Shown here in pieces: positions 49,413 through 59,911 of a stretch of DNA of 64,000 nucleotides. Location: the NCBI GenBank assembly GCA_035519135.1, contig DATIWX010000133.1:123562-187561 (forward strand). The letters are read 5' to 3'. Within the stretch, counting starts at the first letter, position 1; each line of letters starts with the position of its first letter. The notes beneath the pieces were generated by a model. It was not told the origin of the DNA and did no database searches. It was given only the letters and a program-made list of their open reading frames with translations. The translations under genes and the position numbers were made by a program. This stretch comes from VBDM01 sp035519135. GTDB lineage: Bacteria; Pseudomonadota; Gammaproteobacteria; Burkholderiales; SG8-39.

Positions 49413-50600
49413 TCAGGGGGCCTGCTCGAATTCCTCGGTCCGCCTCGGCGGATAGGTCTCCCACCCGCCGCACGCGGGGCAATGCCAGTAGAACTGGCGC
49501 GCCTTGAAGCCGCAGTTCTCGCAAAGGTAGCGCGCGAGGCGTCGCGTATGGCTGTGGACCAGGTTGCGGACGGCCTCCAGGTCGCTGCGCCGCTCGACCG
49601 GCGTAACCAGCAGCTGCGCCTCGAGCAGCTTGTCCAGGCCGAGCAGCGTCTGGCTGCGGCGCAGCTCGTCCTTCACCAGCCTGTACGCCGCGTCCGCGCC
49701 CTCGGTGTCGAGGGTCGACTGGAAAGCGACGTCGAGCAGGTCGAGCGAAGGAAAGCTCGACAGATAACCCCGCAGCAGCGTCAGTCCCTCGCCGGCGCGC
49801 CCGAGCGCGCGGTGGCTCTCGAGCAGGCGCTGCGCCACCAGGGCGAGGTACGCGGGGTTCTGCTGCTCGATGCGCTTCCAGGCCTCGATCGCGGCCTGGT
49901 GATCGCCCGAGGCGGCGAGGACGTCTCCCAGGATGATGTTGGCGCGGACGCACTTGCGGTGCTCCGCCAGCGCCGCTTCCAGATGGCGCTTGGCGCCCTC
50001 CGGCCGGGAGTGCGTCGCCTCCGACACGGCGAGCTCGCAATAGTAGTTCGCGATCTCCTTCTGGAACGATTGCCCGGATTCCTTCTCCAGCTCCCGGGCC
50101 ACTTCCGCCGCCTTCATCCAGTCCTTCTCCTGCTGGTAGATCTCGATCAGCGACTTGAGCGCCGCGGCGCGGTGCGGCGAGGTCCGGAGCTTCGCGAACA
50201 TCTCCTCGGCGCGGTCGAGCAGCCCGGCCTTGAGGTAATCCTCGCCGAGCTCGGCCATCGCGTGCAGCCGCTGCTCCTCGCCGAGGTCGGACCGCTCCAG
50301 CAGATTCTGGTGCATGCGGATCGCCCGCTCGGTCTCGCCGCGGCGCCGGAACAGGCTCCCCAGGGCGAAATGCAGCTCGACCGTTTCCGGATCGACCTTG
50401 ACGACCTCGATGAACGCCTCGATCGCCTTGTCCGGCTGCTCGTTGAGCAGGAAGTTGAGGCCCTTGAAGTACGAGCGCGGCAGGTGCCGCGACTCCGACA
50501 GCAGCTGCTTGATGTCGACGCGCGCGGCGAGCCAGCCCAGGCCGAAGAAGAACGCGAACCCGAACAGCCACCAGAGCTCGAAGTCCAGGTTGAAGTTCAC
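49413..50600 (-). CDS. lapB: LPS assembly regulator LapB
   Basis: Inner-membrane anchored TPR protein that, with FtsH, controls LpxC and LPS level. The 395-residue protein has an N-terminal transmembrane helix (LWWLFGFAFFFGLGWLAARV), about nine TPR units (for example KAIEAFIEVVKVDPETVELH) and a C-terminal rubredoxin-type metal site with CENC and CPAC. GTG 50600 lies 8 bases after lapA. Confidence 0.94.
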   Translation of the reverse strand: MNFNLDFELWWLFGFAFFFGLGWLAARVDIKQLLSESRHLPRSYFKGLNFLLNEQPDKAIEAFIEVVKVDPETVELHFALGSLFRRRGETERAIRMHQNLLERSDLGEEQRLHAMAELGEDYLKAGLLDRAEEMFAKLRTSPHRAAALKSLIEIYQQEKDWMKAAEVARELEKESGQSFQKEIANYYCELAVSEATHSRPEGAKRHLEAALAEHRKCVRANIILGDVLAASGDHQAAIEAWKRIEQQNPAYLALVAQRLLESHRALGRAGEGLTLLRGYLSSFPSLDLLDVAFQSTLDTEGADAAYRLVKDELRRSQTLLGLDKLLEAQLLVTPVERRSDLEAVRNLVHSHTRRLARYLCENCGFKARQFYWHCPACGGWETYPPRRTEEFEQAP

Positions 50601-50608
50601 TGCGCGGC

Positions 50609-50890
50609 CTAGGCCTGCGGCGGCGGGCTGCGATCGGCGCCGGCGCGCAGGGCGCGCTGCAGCCTCTGGATCTCGCGGCGCTGCCCGAGTAGCCGCGACA
50701 GGCAGGCAAGGACCCCGATCGCGGCGCCGACGACGAAGAACAGCAGCAAAGCGACGATCATCGGCGCCTCCCAGCTGCGGCCCAGGAAGAAGCGCAGCTT
50801 CACGGTGTCGGTGTTCATGAGGGCGAAGGCGAATATCATGATGAAGAGCAGCGCCCGCAGCAGCCACGACAGTTGTTTGATGAATTTCAT
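50609..50890 (-). CDS. lapA: LapA family inner-membrane protein
   Basis: A 93-residue protein with two transmembrane helices (about 10-27 and 44-64) and the family motif NTDTVKLRFFLGRSWEAP between them, followed by a basic cytoplasmic tail (RREIQRLQRALR). It works with LapB in LPS assembly. ATG 50890 is preferred over the TTG directly before it. Confidence 0.9.
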   Translation of the reverse strand: MKFIKQLSWLLRALLFIMIFAFALMNTDTVKLRFFLGRSWEAPMIVALLLFFVVGAAIGVLACLSRLLGQRREIQRLQRALRAGADRSPPPQA

Positions 50891-50896
50891 CAAAGC

Positions 50897-50925
50897 AAAA
50901 CGGCGGCACCTTGTCGATGCCGCCG
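50897..50925 (-). terminator. Terminator after ihfB
   Basis: CGGCGGCA (50901-50908) pairs with TGCCGCCG (50918-50925), 9-base loop; on the minus strand TTTT (50897-50900) follows. It separates the rpsA-ihfB genes from lapA-lapB, partly, since lapA has no obvious separate promoter. Confidence 0.65.
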
Positions 50926-50950
50926 CTCAATTACCGCCGGCCCGGTTTCC

Positions 50951-51232
50951 TTATTTTTGATCCACCCTCTCGCGCAATTCCTTGCCTGCCTTGAAGTGCG
51001 GCACGAACTTCTCGGGTACGTGCACTCTCTCGCCCGATTTCGGATTGCGCCCGACGCGCGCCGGCCGGTGATTCAGCCCGAAGCTCCCGAAGCCGCGGAT
51101 CTCGATGCGCTGGCCCTTCACCAGGCTCTGCGTCATCGCGTCCAGGATCATCTTTACCGTGAATTCGGCGTCCTTGGCCACGAGCTGCGAATAGCGCGCA
51201 GCAAGCCTCGCGATCAGTTCGGACTTGGTCAT
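50951..51232 (-). CDS. ihfB: Integration host factor subunit beta
   Basis: DNA-bending protein; 93 residues with the HU/IHF fold, GFGSFGLNHRPARVGRNPKS holding the DNA-intercalating proline arm (RNPKSGE). Follows rpsA by 18 bases, the standard proteobacterial order. Its partner IhfA is elsewhere. Confidence 0.96.
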   Translation of the reverse strand: MTKSELIARLAARYSQLVAKDAEFTVKMILDAMTQSLVKGQRIEIRGFGSFGLNHRPARVGRNPKSGERVHVPEKFVPHFKAGKELRERVDQK

Positions 51233-51250
51233 GCCGGTCCCCGATTACCG

Positions 51251-52972
<1,722 letters not shown>

Positions 52973-53061
52973 AGAGAAAAATCCTGACTCTGCCCGCCTT
53001 GTGGGACGGGGTTGGTTGATCCACAACAAGAAGCCAGGTCCTTGAGCCGCCTGGCTTGATG

Positions 53062-54978
53062 TCACCTGTTCGCCCCGCGGTACCATCCCGCGATGAGGGC
53101 CGCCGCCTGCTCGGCGCTCATCGACGTCGTGTCGAGCGGCCGCGCTCCGGGGCTTTGCTTGAGAGGCGCCGCGCTGCGCGTCGCATCGCGTGCGTCGCGC
53201 TCGCGCAAATCCTGCAAAAGGGCGGCCAGTGTAGCAGCGATTCCTTTTTCATTCAACTGTTTATGCCTCCGTTCGGCCCTGGCCTCCGGGCTGGCCGTGA
53301 GGAACACCTTGAGCTCGGCGCCGGGGAATACCACCGAGCCCATGTCGCGTCCCTCGGCCACCAGGCCCGGCGGGCGGCGAAAGGCCCGCTGGCGCCCGAG
53401 CAGGGCCGCGCGCACCTCGGGTATCCGGGCGACGAAGGACGCCGCGGCCGAGACCTCCTCGGTGCGGATGGCGTCGCTCACGTCGCGGCCCCCGAAGATC
53501 ACCTGCTCCCCCTCGAATGCGGGGGTGGGCAGCCGCTCCGCGAACGCTGTCGCGGCCGCCTCGTCGCTGCCGCCGGCACCGAGCGCCACCAGGCGGTAGA
53601 GCGCGCCGCTGTCGAGGTAATGAAACCCCAGCTCCCTCGCGAGGAGCCTGGCGACGGTGCCCTTGCCCGAGGCCGAGGGCCCGTCGATGGCGATCACCGG
53701 GGCCGAGATGCTCGCGAGCGCCTCGAAATACTCCGGGAAGGTCTTGCCGACGCACTCCGGATCGTTGATCCGCAGGCGCACCCCGCCCAGCGCCGCGAGC
53801 GACAGCGACATCGCCATGCGGTGGTCGTCGTAGGTGTCGAGGGTCGCGGGCCGGAGCGCCGCGGGCGGGGTCACGCGAATGAAGTCGGCGCCCTCCTCGA
53901 CCGCGGCGCCGAGCTTCTTCAGCTCCTTTGCCATGGCCGCGATGCGGTCGGTCTCCTTCACCCGCCAGCTGGCGATGTTCCTGAGCGTGCTCGTGCCTTG
54001 GGCGAACAGCGCGGCCACGGCGGCGGTCATCGCCGCGTCGGGGATGTGATTGAGGTCGGCGTCGACGGGCTTGAGTTTTCCTCCGGCCGGCCGTCCGGAC
54101 TCGATCCAGTCCTCGCCCATCGAGATCGTCGCCCCCATCTTCTCCAGCACCGCGGCGAAGCCGATGTCGCCCTGGATGCTCGAGCGCCCGACGCCTTCCA
54201 CCCGCACCGGCCCTCCCCCGATCGCGCCGGCCGCGAGGAAGTAGGAGGCCGAGGAAGCGTCGCCCTCGACGCGGATCTCGCCCGGGCTCGAATAGCGCGC
54301 GGCCGGCACGCTGAAGCGCTTCCAGCCCTCGCGGGCGACCTCCACCCCGAAGCGGCGCATCAGGTTCAGGGTGATCTCGACGTAGGGCTTGGAGACGAGC
54401 TCGCCCTCGATCTCGACCTCGCGCCCCGCGCCGGCCAGAGGCAGCGCCATCAGCAGCGCCGACAGGTATTGCGAGGACACCTCGCCGCGCACGCGCGCCG
54501 GGCCGCCGCGGATCGCGCGCGCGCGGATGTGGAGCGGCGGGAAGCCTTCCTTGTCCAGGTAGGCGATATCGGCGCCGAGGCGCCGCAGCGCCTCCACCAG
54601 GTCGCCGATCGGGCGCTCGTGCATGCGCGGCACGCCCGAGAGCCGGTACTCGCCGCCGGCGAGCGCGAGCGCGGCGACCAGCGGCCGGAACGCCGTGCCG
54701 GCGTTGCCCAGGTGAAGCTCGGCGGATGCCGCCGGAAATTTTCCGCCGACGCCGTGAACCAGCGCCGTTCCGCCGGGACGCCGCTCGATGTTCACGCCCA
54801 GGTGCGCCAGGGCATGCAGCATCACCCGGGTATCGTCCGCGTCGAGCAGGTCGCGCACCACGGTGTCCCCGCGCGCGAGCGCCGCGAGCAGCAGCACACG
54901 GTTGGAGATGCTCTTCGATCCGGGCATCTTCACCGTGCCCCAGGCACGCCGGATCGGACCGAGGTCGAGGGAGGTCAT
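53062..54978 (-). CDS. aroA: AroA-Cmk fusion: EPSP synthase and cytidylate kinase
   Basis: One 638-residue open frame with two enzymes. Residues 1 to about 425 are 3-phosphoshikimate 1-carboxyvinyltransferase: PGSKSISNR, LGNAGTAFRPL, KETDRIAAM and YDDHRMAMSLSLAAL. Residues from about 428 are cytidylate kinase: VIAIDGPSASGKGTVARLLA (P-loop), EGRDMGSVVFPGAELKVFLT. There is no linker of note. In many relatives the two genes are adjacent and separate, and some betaproteobacteria carry a similar fusion. The start overlaps the tyrA stop (ATGA). It links shikimate synthesis with CMP/dCMP phosphorylation on one chain. Confidence 0.93.
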   Translation of the reverse strand: MTSLDLGPIRRAWGTVKMPGSKSISNRVLLLAALARGDTVVRDLLDADDTRVMLHALAHLGVNIERRPGGTALVHGVGGKFPAASAELHLGNAGTAFRPLVAALALAGGEYRLSGVPRMHERPIGDLVEALRRLGADIAYLDKEGFPPLHIRARAIRGGPARVRGEVSSQYLSALLMALPLAGAGREVEIEGELVSKPYVEITLNLMRRFGVEVAREGWKRFSVPAARYSSPGEIRVEGDASSASYFLAAGAIGGGPVRVEGVGRSSIQGDIGFAAVLEKMGATISMGEDWIESGRPAGGKLKPVDADLNHIPDAAMTAAVAALFAQGTSTLRNIASWRVKETDRIAAMAKELKKLGAAVEEGADFIRVTPPAALRPATLDTYDDHRMAMSLSLAALGGVRLRINDPECVGKTFPEYFEALASISAPVIAIDGPSASGKGTVARLLARELGFHYLDSGALYRLVALGAGGSDEAAATAFAERLPTPAFEGEQVIFGGRDVSDAIRTEEVSAAASFVARIPEVRAALLGRQRAFRRPPGLVAEGRDMGSVVFPGAELKVFLTASPEARAERRHKQLNEKGIAATLAALLQDLRERDARDATRSAAPLKQSPGARPLDTTSMSAEQAAALIAGWYRGANR

Positions 54979-55847
54979 TCCCGGTTCTTCAGCCAGCGGT
55001 CACGCGCGTCGCGGGCACCCGCGAACAGCGCCTGGAGCGCCCTGGCGTCCCCGCGCTCGAGCATCCTGCGCACGCGCGCCAGGCCCCGCCCGTAGCGGTC
55101 GAGCTCGGCGAGCAGAGCCTTCCTGTTCGCCACGCAGATGTCGCGCCACATTTCCGGGTGGCTGGAGGCGATGCGGGTGAAATCGCGGAACCCGCCCGCG
55201 GCGTAGGAGAACAGGCGCTTCGCGTCCCGGTGGCGCGCCACCTGGTCGACGAGCGCGTAGGCGAGCACGTGCGGCAGGTGGCTGACGGTGGCGAGCACCG
55301 CGTCGTGCTCGCGGGGCGCGAGCTCGAACACGCTCGCGCCGCAGCTCTCCCAGGCGCGCTTCACCAGGGCCTTGGCCCGCGGCGCGGTTCCCGTGAGCGG
55401 CGTGAGCACCACCTTGCGGTCGCGGTAGAGCTCCGGGAACGCCGCCTCGGCGCCGCTCTTCTCGGTGCCGGCGATGGGATGCCCCGGCACGAAGCGGGAA
55501 AGCGACCGCTTCAGCTCGCGCCGCGCGATCGCGGCCACGTCCTCCTTGGTGCTGCCCGCGTCGGTGACGACGGTCTTCTCGCCGATGAGCGGCGCGATGG
55601 CACGCATCACCTCGCGCATCTGGCCGACCGGCATCGCGAGCAGCACCAGGTCGGCGTCGCCGAAGGTCGCCGCATCGAAATCGCCCGCGGCGTCGATGAT
55701 CTTCAGCTCCTGGGCGCGGTAGATGTTCGCGGCGCTGCGCCCGACCCCGACCACGCGGCCGACGGCGCGCGCTGCCTTGAGCGCGAGCGCGAAAGAGCCG
55801 CCGATCAGGCCCACGCCGACCACCACCAGCTTGTCGATGCGCGCCAT
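54975..55847 (-). CDS. tyrA: Prephenate/arogenate dehydrogenase
   Basis: Oxidative step of tyrosine synthesis. The 290-residue protein has NAD(P) motif VVVGVGLIGGSFALALK, DAGSTKEDVA and the catalytic His in PGHPIAGTEKSG, with a C-terminal helical dimerisation domain. No chorismate mutase domain is fused. It begins 5 bases after hisC and overlaps aroA by 4. Confidence 0.94.
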   Translation of the reverse strand: MARIDKLVVVGVGLIGGSFALALKAARAVGRVVGVGRSAANIYRAQELKIIDAAGDFDAATFGDADLVLLAMPVGQMREVMRAIAPLIGEKTVVTDAGSTKEDVAAIARRELKRSLSRFVPGHPIAGTEKSGAEAAFPELYRDRKVVLTPLTGTAPRAKALVKRAWESCGASVFELAPREHDAVLATVSHLPHVLAYALVDQVARHRDAKRLFSYAAGGFRDFTRIASSHPEMWRDICVANRKALLAELDRYGRGLARVRRMLERGDARALQALFAGARDARDRWLKNRE

Positions 55848-55852
55848 CAGTT

Positions 55853-56953
55853 TCAGTCGTCGAGCGCCGTTGTGAGCGCCTTGAGGAACTTCTCGTTCTC
55901 CCAGGGCGTTCCCACGGTCACGCGCAGGTGGTCGGGCATCTCGTAGCCCGCCAGCGGCCGCACGATGACGCCCTGGCGCAGCAGCTTGTCGTACACCGTC
56001 GCCGCGCGCGACACGCGGAAGGTGAGGAAGTTGGCGCACGAGGGAATGACCTCGAGGCCGAGCGACCTGAGCGCGCGTTCCAGCTTGACCATGCCCGCGC
56101 GGTTCATCCTGGTGCTCTTCGCCACGAATTTCCGGTCTTCGAGCGCCGCGGTGGCCGCAGCGAGGGCGAGGCTGTTGACGTTGAAAGGCTGGCGCACGCG
56201 GTTGAGCAGCTCGGCGACCGCCGGCTGCATCAGCCCGAAGCCCACCCGCAGGCCCGCGAGCCCGTAGATCTTGGAGAAAGTGCGCGTGAGGATGAAGTTC
56301 GGGTATTTCGAGAGCCAGGCGATGCTGTCGTAGCGCAGCTCGCGCGGCAGGTAGTCGGTGTAGGCCTCGTCCACCACCACCGCCACCTCGCGCGGCACGA
56401 GCGCGAGGAAGGCCTCGAGCTCCGCGCCGGGCACGAAGGTCCCGGTCGGGTTGTTCGGGTTGGCGACGAACACCACGCGCGTGTCCGGGGCGATCGCGGC
56501 GAGCATGGCCTCGAGGTCGTGCCCGTAGTTCTTCGCCGGCACGACGATGCTCCTCGCGCCCCGCGCCTGGGTGGCGAGCGGATAGACGGCGAATGCGTGC
56601 TGCGAGTACACCGCCGAGCGCCCCGGCGCGAGGAACACCGCCGCCGCCATCTCGAGCAGATCGTTCGAGCCGTTGCCGACGACGATGCGGTCCTCCGCCA
56701 CGCCGTAGCGCTTCGCCAGCGCCGCCTTGAGGTCGAAAGCGTTGCCGTCCGGGTAGCGCCCGAGGTCGGCGATCGCCTTCTTGATGGCGGACTTCGCCTT
56801 CGGCGACACCCCCAGGGGGTTCTCGTTCGAGGCGAGCTTGACGATGTTCTTCTCCTTCAGCCCCATCTCGCGGGCGAGCTCGGAGATCGGCTTGCCCGGC
56901 CGGTACGGGGCGATGGCGCGCACGTAGGACGGGGACTGCTCGCAGAGATCCAT
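55853..56953 (-). CDS. hisC: Histidinol-phosphate/aromatic aminotransferase
   Basis: PLP aminotransferase of 366 residues: KLASNENPLGVSPKA, NPNNPTG, and the PLP lysine in TRTFSKIYGLAGLRVG. In this operon position (pheA-hisC-tyrA) the enzyme is thought to serve aromatic amino acid synthesis as well as histidine synthesis. It lies 10 bases after pheA. Confidence 0.92.
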   Translation of the reverse strand: MDLCEQSPSYVRAIAPYRPGKPISELAREMGLKEKNIVKLASNENPLGVSPKAKSAIKKAIADLGRYPDGNAFDLKAALAKRYGVAEDRIVVGNGSNDLLEMAAAVFLAPGRSAVYSQHAFAVYPLATQARGARSIVVPAKNYGHDLEAMLAAIAPDTRVVFVANPNNPTGTFVPGAELEAFLALVPREVAVVVDEAYTDYLPRELRYDSIAWLSKYPNFILTRTFSKIYGLAGLRVGFGLMQPAVAELLNRVRQPFNVNSLALAAATAALEDRKFVAKSTRMNRAGMVKLERALRSLGLEVIPSCANFLTFRVSRAATVYDKLLRQGVIVRPLAGYEMPDHLRVTVGTPWENEKFLKALTTALDD

Positions 56954-56963
56954 CGGAACGGTC

Positions 56964-58031
56964 CTAGAGCACGGCAGCCGGGTAGCTGCCGAAGATCTTC
57001 ACGAAGGGCGCCTTGTCCTTCAGCTCGCCCAGGGCTTTCGCCACCCCGGCATCGCGCTGGTGGCCCTCGATGTCGACGTAGAAGTAGTACTCCCACTGCC
57101 CGGTGCGCGCCGGGCGCGATTCCAACCGCGTCATGTTGACGCCCGCGGCGGAGAAGGAGGCGATCAGCTCGAGCAGCGACCCCGGCTTGTTGTGCGTGGT
57201 CATGACCAGCGAGGTCCGGTCCCGGCCCGAGGGCCCGGCTTCGTGGCCGCCGAGCACGAGGAAGCGCGTGCGGTTCTTGGCGTCGTCCTCGACCGAGCGC
57301 GCCAGGATCTTCAGCCCGTAGCGCTCGGCCGCGATCTCCGGCCCGATCGCGGCGGCGCCCTGCTCTTTCGCCGCCAGGCGCGCGCCTTCCGCGTTGCTCG
57401 CCGCCGCAACGCGCGCCGCCCGCGGCAGGTGCTGCGACAGCCAGCCCTGGCACTGCGCCAGCGACTGCGGGTGCGAGTAGACCTTCCTGACGGTCTTCAA
57501 GGTCGCTTTCTTCGCCATCAGGTTTTGCTGCACGCGCAGCACCACTTCGGCGCAGATGCGCAGGGGCGTGGCGAGCAGCAGGTCGAGGGTCCGGCCGATG
57601 GCGCCGTCGGTGGAGTTCTCCACCGGCACCACGGCGTAGGCGGCGGCGCCGGTCTCGGCCGAGCGGAACACTTCGTCGATGCTGGCGCACGACACTAGCT
57701 CGATGCTCGTTCCGAACTGCTTGACTAGTGCCATCTCGCTGAAAGTGCCCGCCGGCCCGAGGTAGGCGACCGCGAGCGGCTCCTCGAGCGAGCGGCAGGC
57801 GGACATGATCTCGGTGAACAGCTGCCCGAGCGCGGCGTCCGCCAGCGGCCCGCGGTTCGCCGCTGCGACCTTGCGCAATACTTCCGCCTCGCGCTCGGGG
57901 CGGTAGGCGCCGCCGTTGCCTTTCAGCTTGCCGATGGCGGCCGCGTGCCGGGCGCGCTCGCTCAGGAGCGCGACGATCTGCTGGTCGAGCGCGTCGATGT
58001 CGGCGCGGTGCCTGGCGATGTCGTCGGCCAT
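56964..58031 (-). CDS. pheA: Chorismate mutase / prephenate dehydratase
   Basis: Bifunctional enzyme of phenylalanine synthesis, 355 residues. N-terminal AroQ mutase (1-90, IDALDQQIVALLSERARHAA), prephenate dehydratase domain (about 92-270, VAYLGPAGTFSEMA) and a C-terminal ACT domain (LVMTTHNKPGSLLELIASF, with ESRPARTGQWEYYFYVDIEG) for feedback inhibition. It starts 1 base after serA. Confidence 0.96.
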   Translation of the reverse strand: MADDIARHRADIDALDQQIVALLSERARHAAAIGKLKGNGGAYRPEREAEVLRKVAAANRGPLADAALGQLFTEIMSACRSLEEPLAVAYLGPAGTFSEMALVKQFGTSIELVSCASIDEVFRSAETGAAAYAVVPVENSTDGAIGRTLDLLLATPLRICAEVVLRVQQNLMAKKATLKTVRKVYSHPQSLAQCQGWLSQHLPRAARVAAASNAEGARLAAKEQGAAAIGPEIAAERYGLKILARSVEDDAKNRTRFLVLGGHEAGPSGRDRTSLVMTTHNKPGSLLELIASFSAAGVNMTRLESRPARTGQWEYYFYVDIEGHQRDAGVAKALGELKDKAPFVKIFGSYPAAVL

Positions 58032-58032
58032 G

Positions 58033-59214
58033 TCAGCTCGGCAGGTAGCGCACCGCGAGCACGCCCTTGATGCCCTCCAGGCCCCCGATCAGCGCCTTGT
58101 CCACCGGGCTGTCGACGTCGACCAGGGTGTAGGCCATCTCGCCCTTGGAGCGGTTGATCATGTTGTGGATGTTGAGGCCCGCCTTGGCCATGGCGCTGGA
58201 GATCTGCCCCACCATGTTGGGCACGTTGGCATTGGCCACGCCGACGCGGTAGGGCGACTCGCGCCCCATCACCACGTCGGGAAAATTCACCGCGTTCTGG
58301 ACGTTGCCGTGCTCGAGGTAGTCGCGCACCTGGTCGACCACCATCACCGCGCTGTTGTCCTCGGCCTCGCGGGTGGAGGCGCCGAGGTGCGGCAGCGCGA
58401 TCACCGCGGAGTTGGCGCACAGCGACTGCGCCGGGAAGTCGGTCACGTAGTATCTGAGCTTCTTCGAGGCGAGCGCCTGCGCCACCGCCTTCGCGTCGAC
58501 GATCTCCTCGCGCGAGAAGTTGAGCAGGATCGCGCCGGCGTTCATCAGCCCGAGATTCTTGGCATTGATCAGGTGCCGGGTCACCGGCAGCAGCGGCACG
58601 TGCAGCGTGACGAACTGGCTCGACTTCAGGATCTCGTCGATCGAGTGCGCCTTCCTCACCTGCGAGGGCAGGCTCCAGGCGGCCTCGACCGTGATCTCCG
58701 GGTCGTAGCCGAGCACGTTCATGCCGAGCTTGATCGCCGCGTCGGCCACCAGGCTGCCGATCTTCCCGAGGCCGATCACCCCCAGCGTCTGTCCCGGCAG
58801 CTCGATCCCGGCGAACTGCTTCTTCTCCGCCTCGACGCGTTCGGAGAGCTCCTCGTCGCCGCAGTCGAGCGCGCCGACGAAACGCACCGCGGGAACCAGG
58901 TTGCGCGCCGCCATCAGCATCCCGGCGAGCACCAGCTCCTTCACCGCGTTGGCGTTCGCCCCGGGCGCGTTGAACACCGGCACGCCGCGAGCGCTCATGG
59001 CCTTCACCGGGATGTTGTTCGTGCCCGCGCCGGCGCGGCCGATGGCGCGCACGCTCTCGGGAATCGTCATCGCGTTCATGTCGTGCGAGCGCACCAGGAT
59101 GGCGTCGGGGTGCGCGGCCTCCTTGGAGACCTTGTAGCCCTTCTCCGGGAGACGCTTCAGGCCTGCTTGGGAGATCGCGTTGAGTACCAGGATTTCGAAT
59201 TTTGTCGTGGTCAT
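58033..59214 (-). CDS. serA: D-3-phosphoglycerate dehydrogenase
   Basis: First step of serine synthesis. The 393-residue D-isomer dehydrogenase has GRAGAGTNNIPV, the NAD motif LGVIGLGKIGSLVADAA, a catalytic His in IALPHLGASTREAE, and a C-terminal ACT domain (PNMVGQISSAMAKAGLNIHN). The ATG at 59214 is preferred; a GTG at 59232 is possible. In related genomes serC often occupies this place next to pheA; here serA does. Confidence 0.93.
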   Translation of the reverse strand: MTTTKFEILVLNAISQAGLKRLPEKGYKVSKEAAHPDAILVRSHDMNAMTIPESVRAIGRAGAGTNNIPVKAMSARGVPVFNAPGANANAVKELVLAGMLMAARNLVPAVRFVGALDCGDEELSERVEAEKKQFAGIELPGQTLGVIGLGKIGSLVADAAIKLGMNVLGYDPEITVEAAWSLPSQVRKAHSIDEILKSSQFVTLHVPLLPVTRHLINAKNLGLMNAGAILLNFSREEIVDAKAVAQALASKKLRYYVTDFPAQSLCANSAVIALPHLGASTREAEDNSAVMVVDQVRDYLEHGNVQNAVNFPDVVMGRESPYRVGVANANVPNMVGQISSAMAKAGLNIHNMINRSKGEMAYTLVDVDSPVDKALIGGLEGIKGVLAVRYLPS

Positions 59215-59257
59215 CCGCGAATGATAAACCACGCTTGTTTCCAGGCCTAACCTGTCC

Positions 59258-59797
59258 TTAGCGGTCGCTCGGCGGCCCTCCGGCGCCCTCGAGGCCGTAG
59301 CGCTTGGCGATTTCCGTCCACAGGCTCTCGCGCAGCTCGGGCGATTTCTGCGAGGCCTTGTTCATCTCCTTGCGCAGCGTGTCGGTGCAGGCCTTGGCCG
59401 AGCCCCGCTCTTCGCGGCGCAGCGCCCGCAGCTGCTCGATGTCGCGCTTGATCGCCGCGTACCAGTCGCCGGCCTGCGCGTGCGCCGCGGCCGATTCCGA
59501 CAGGCGCAGGAAGGTCTGCAGGCCGGCGAGAACGGCGGCGGCGATGCTCACCAGCGCCACGACCACGCGCGCCGAGATGCCGACGGCCTGGTTCTCGAGC
59601 GTGGCGAACACGGCGGTTCCCACCACCGTGGAGAAGATCACCGCGGGAATCCCGAGCCAGAAGTGCCAGCGCTTGTAGCGCTCGGCCTCCAGGTAGTAGG
59701 CGTGCTGGCAGGCGTCCATGCGCCGGTGCCAGGTCGCGAGCAGCTGCTCCAGCTCCGGAGTCCAGCTGTCCGCGTGGCTGCTTGGGTTTGCGTCCAT
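59258..59797 (-). CDS. SLATT-like two-helix membrane protein (DUF4231 type)
   Basis: A 179-residue protein with N-terminal helical segment (HAYYLEAERYKRWHFWLGIP), two transmembrane helices (about 46-68 and 76-98) and a long charged C-terminal helix (DWYAAIKRDIEQLRALRREE). This is the layout of SLATT domains, predicted pore-forming effectors that in conflict systems pair with nucleotide cyclases (SMODS) or LOG enzymes. No such partner is nearby, so it is an orphan. It sits 43 bases before serA, in the same direction, but is not part of the core operon in other genomes I can recall. Assignment is by pattern only. Confidence 0.62.
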   Translation of the reverse strand: MDANPSSHADSWTPELEQLLATWHRRMDACQHAYYLEAERYKRWHFWLGIPAVIFSTVVGTAVFATLENQAVGISARVVVALVSIAAAVLAGLQTFLRLSESAAAHAQAGDWYAAIKRDIEQLRALRREERGSAKACTDTLRKEMNKASQKSPELRESLWTEIAKRYGLEGAGGPPSDR

Positions 59798-59911
59798 TGA
59801 CTGCCTCTCGAACGGGACCGAACCTGGCGGAAATGCTACGCCGGTTGCTTGCGCACGACCACTTCGACTCTGAAATGCTATCCTCTGCGCCGATTCGAGG
59901 AGGAGGCCACG

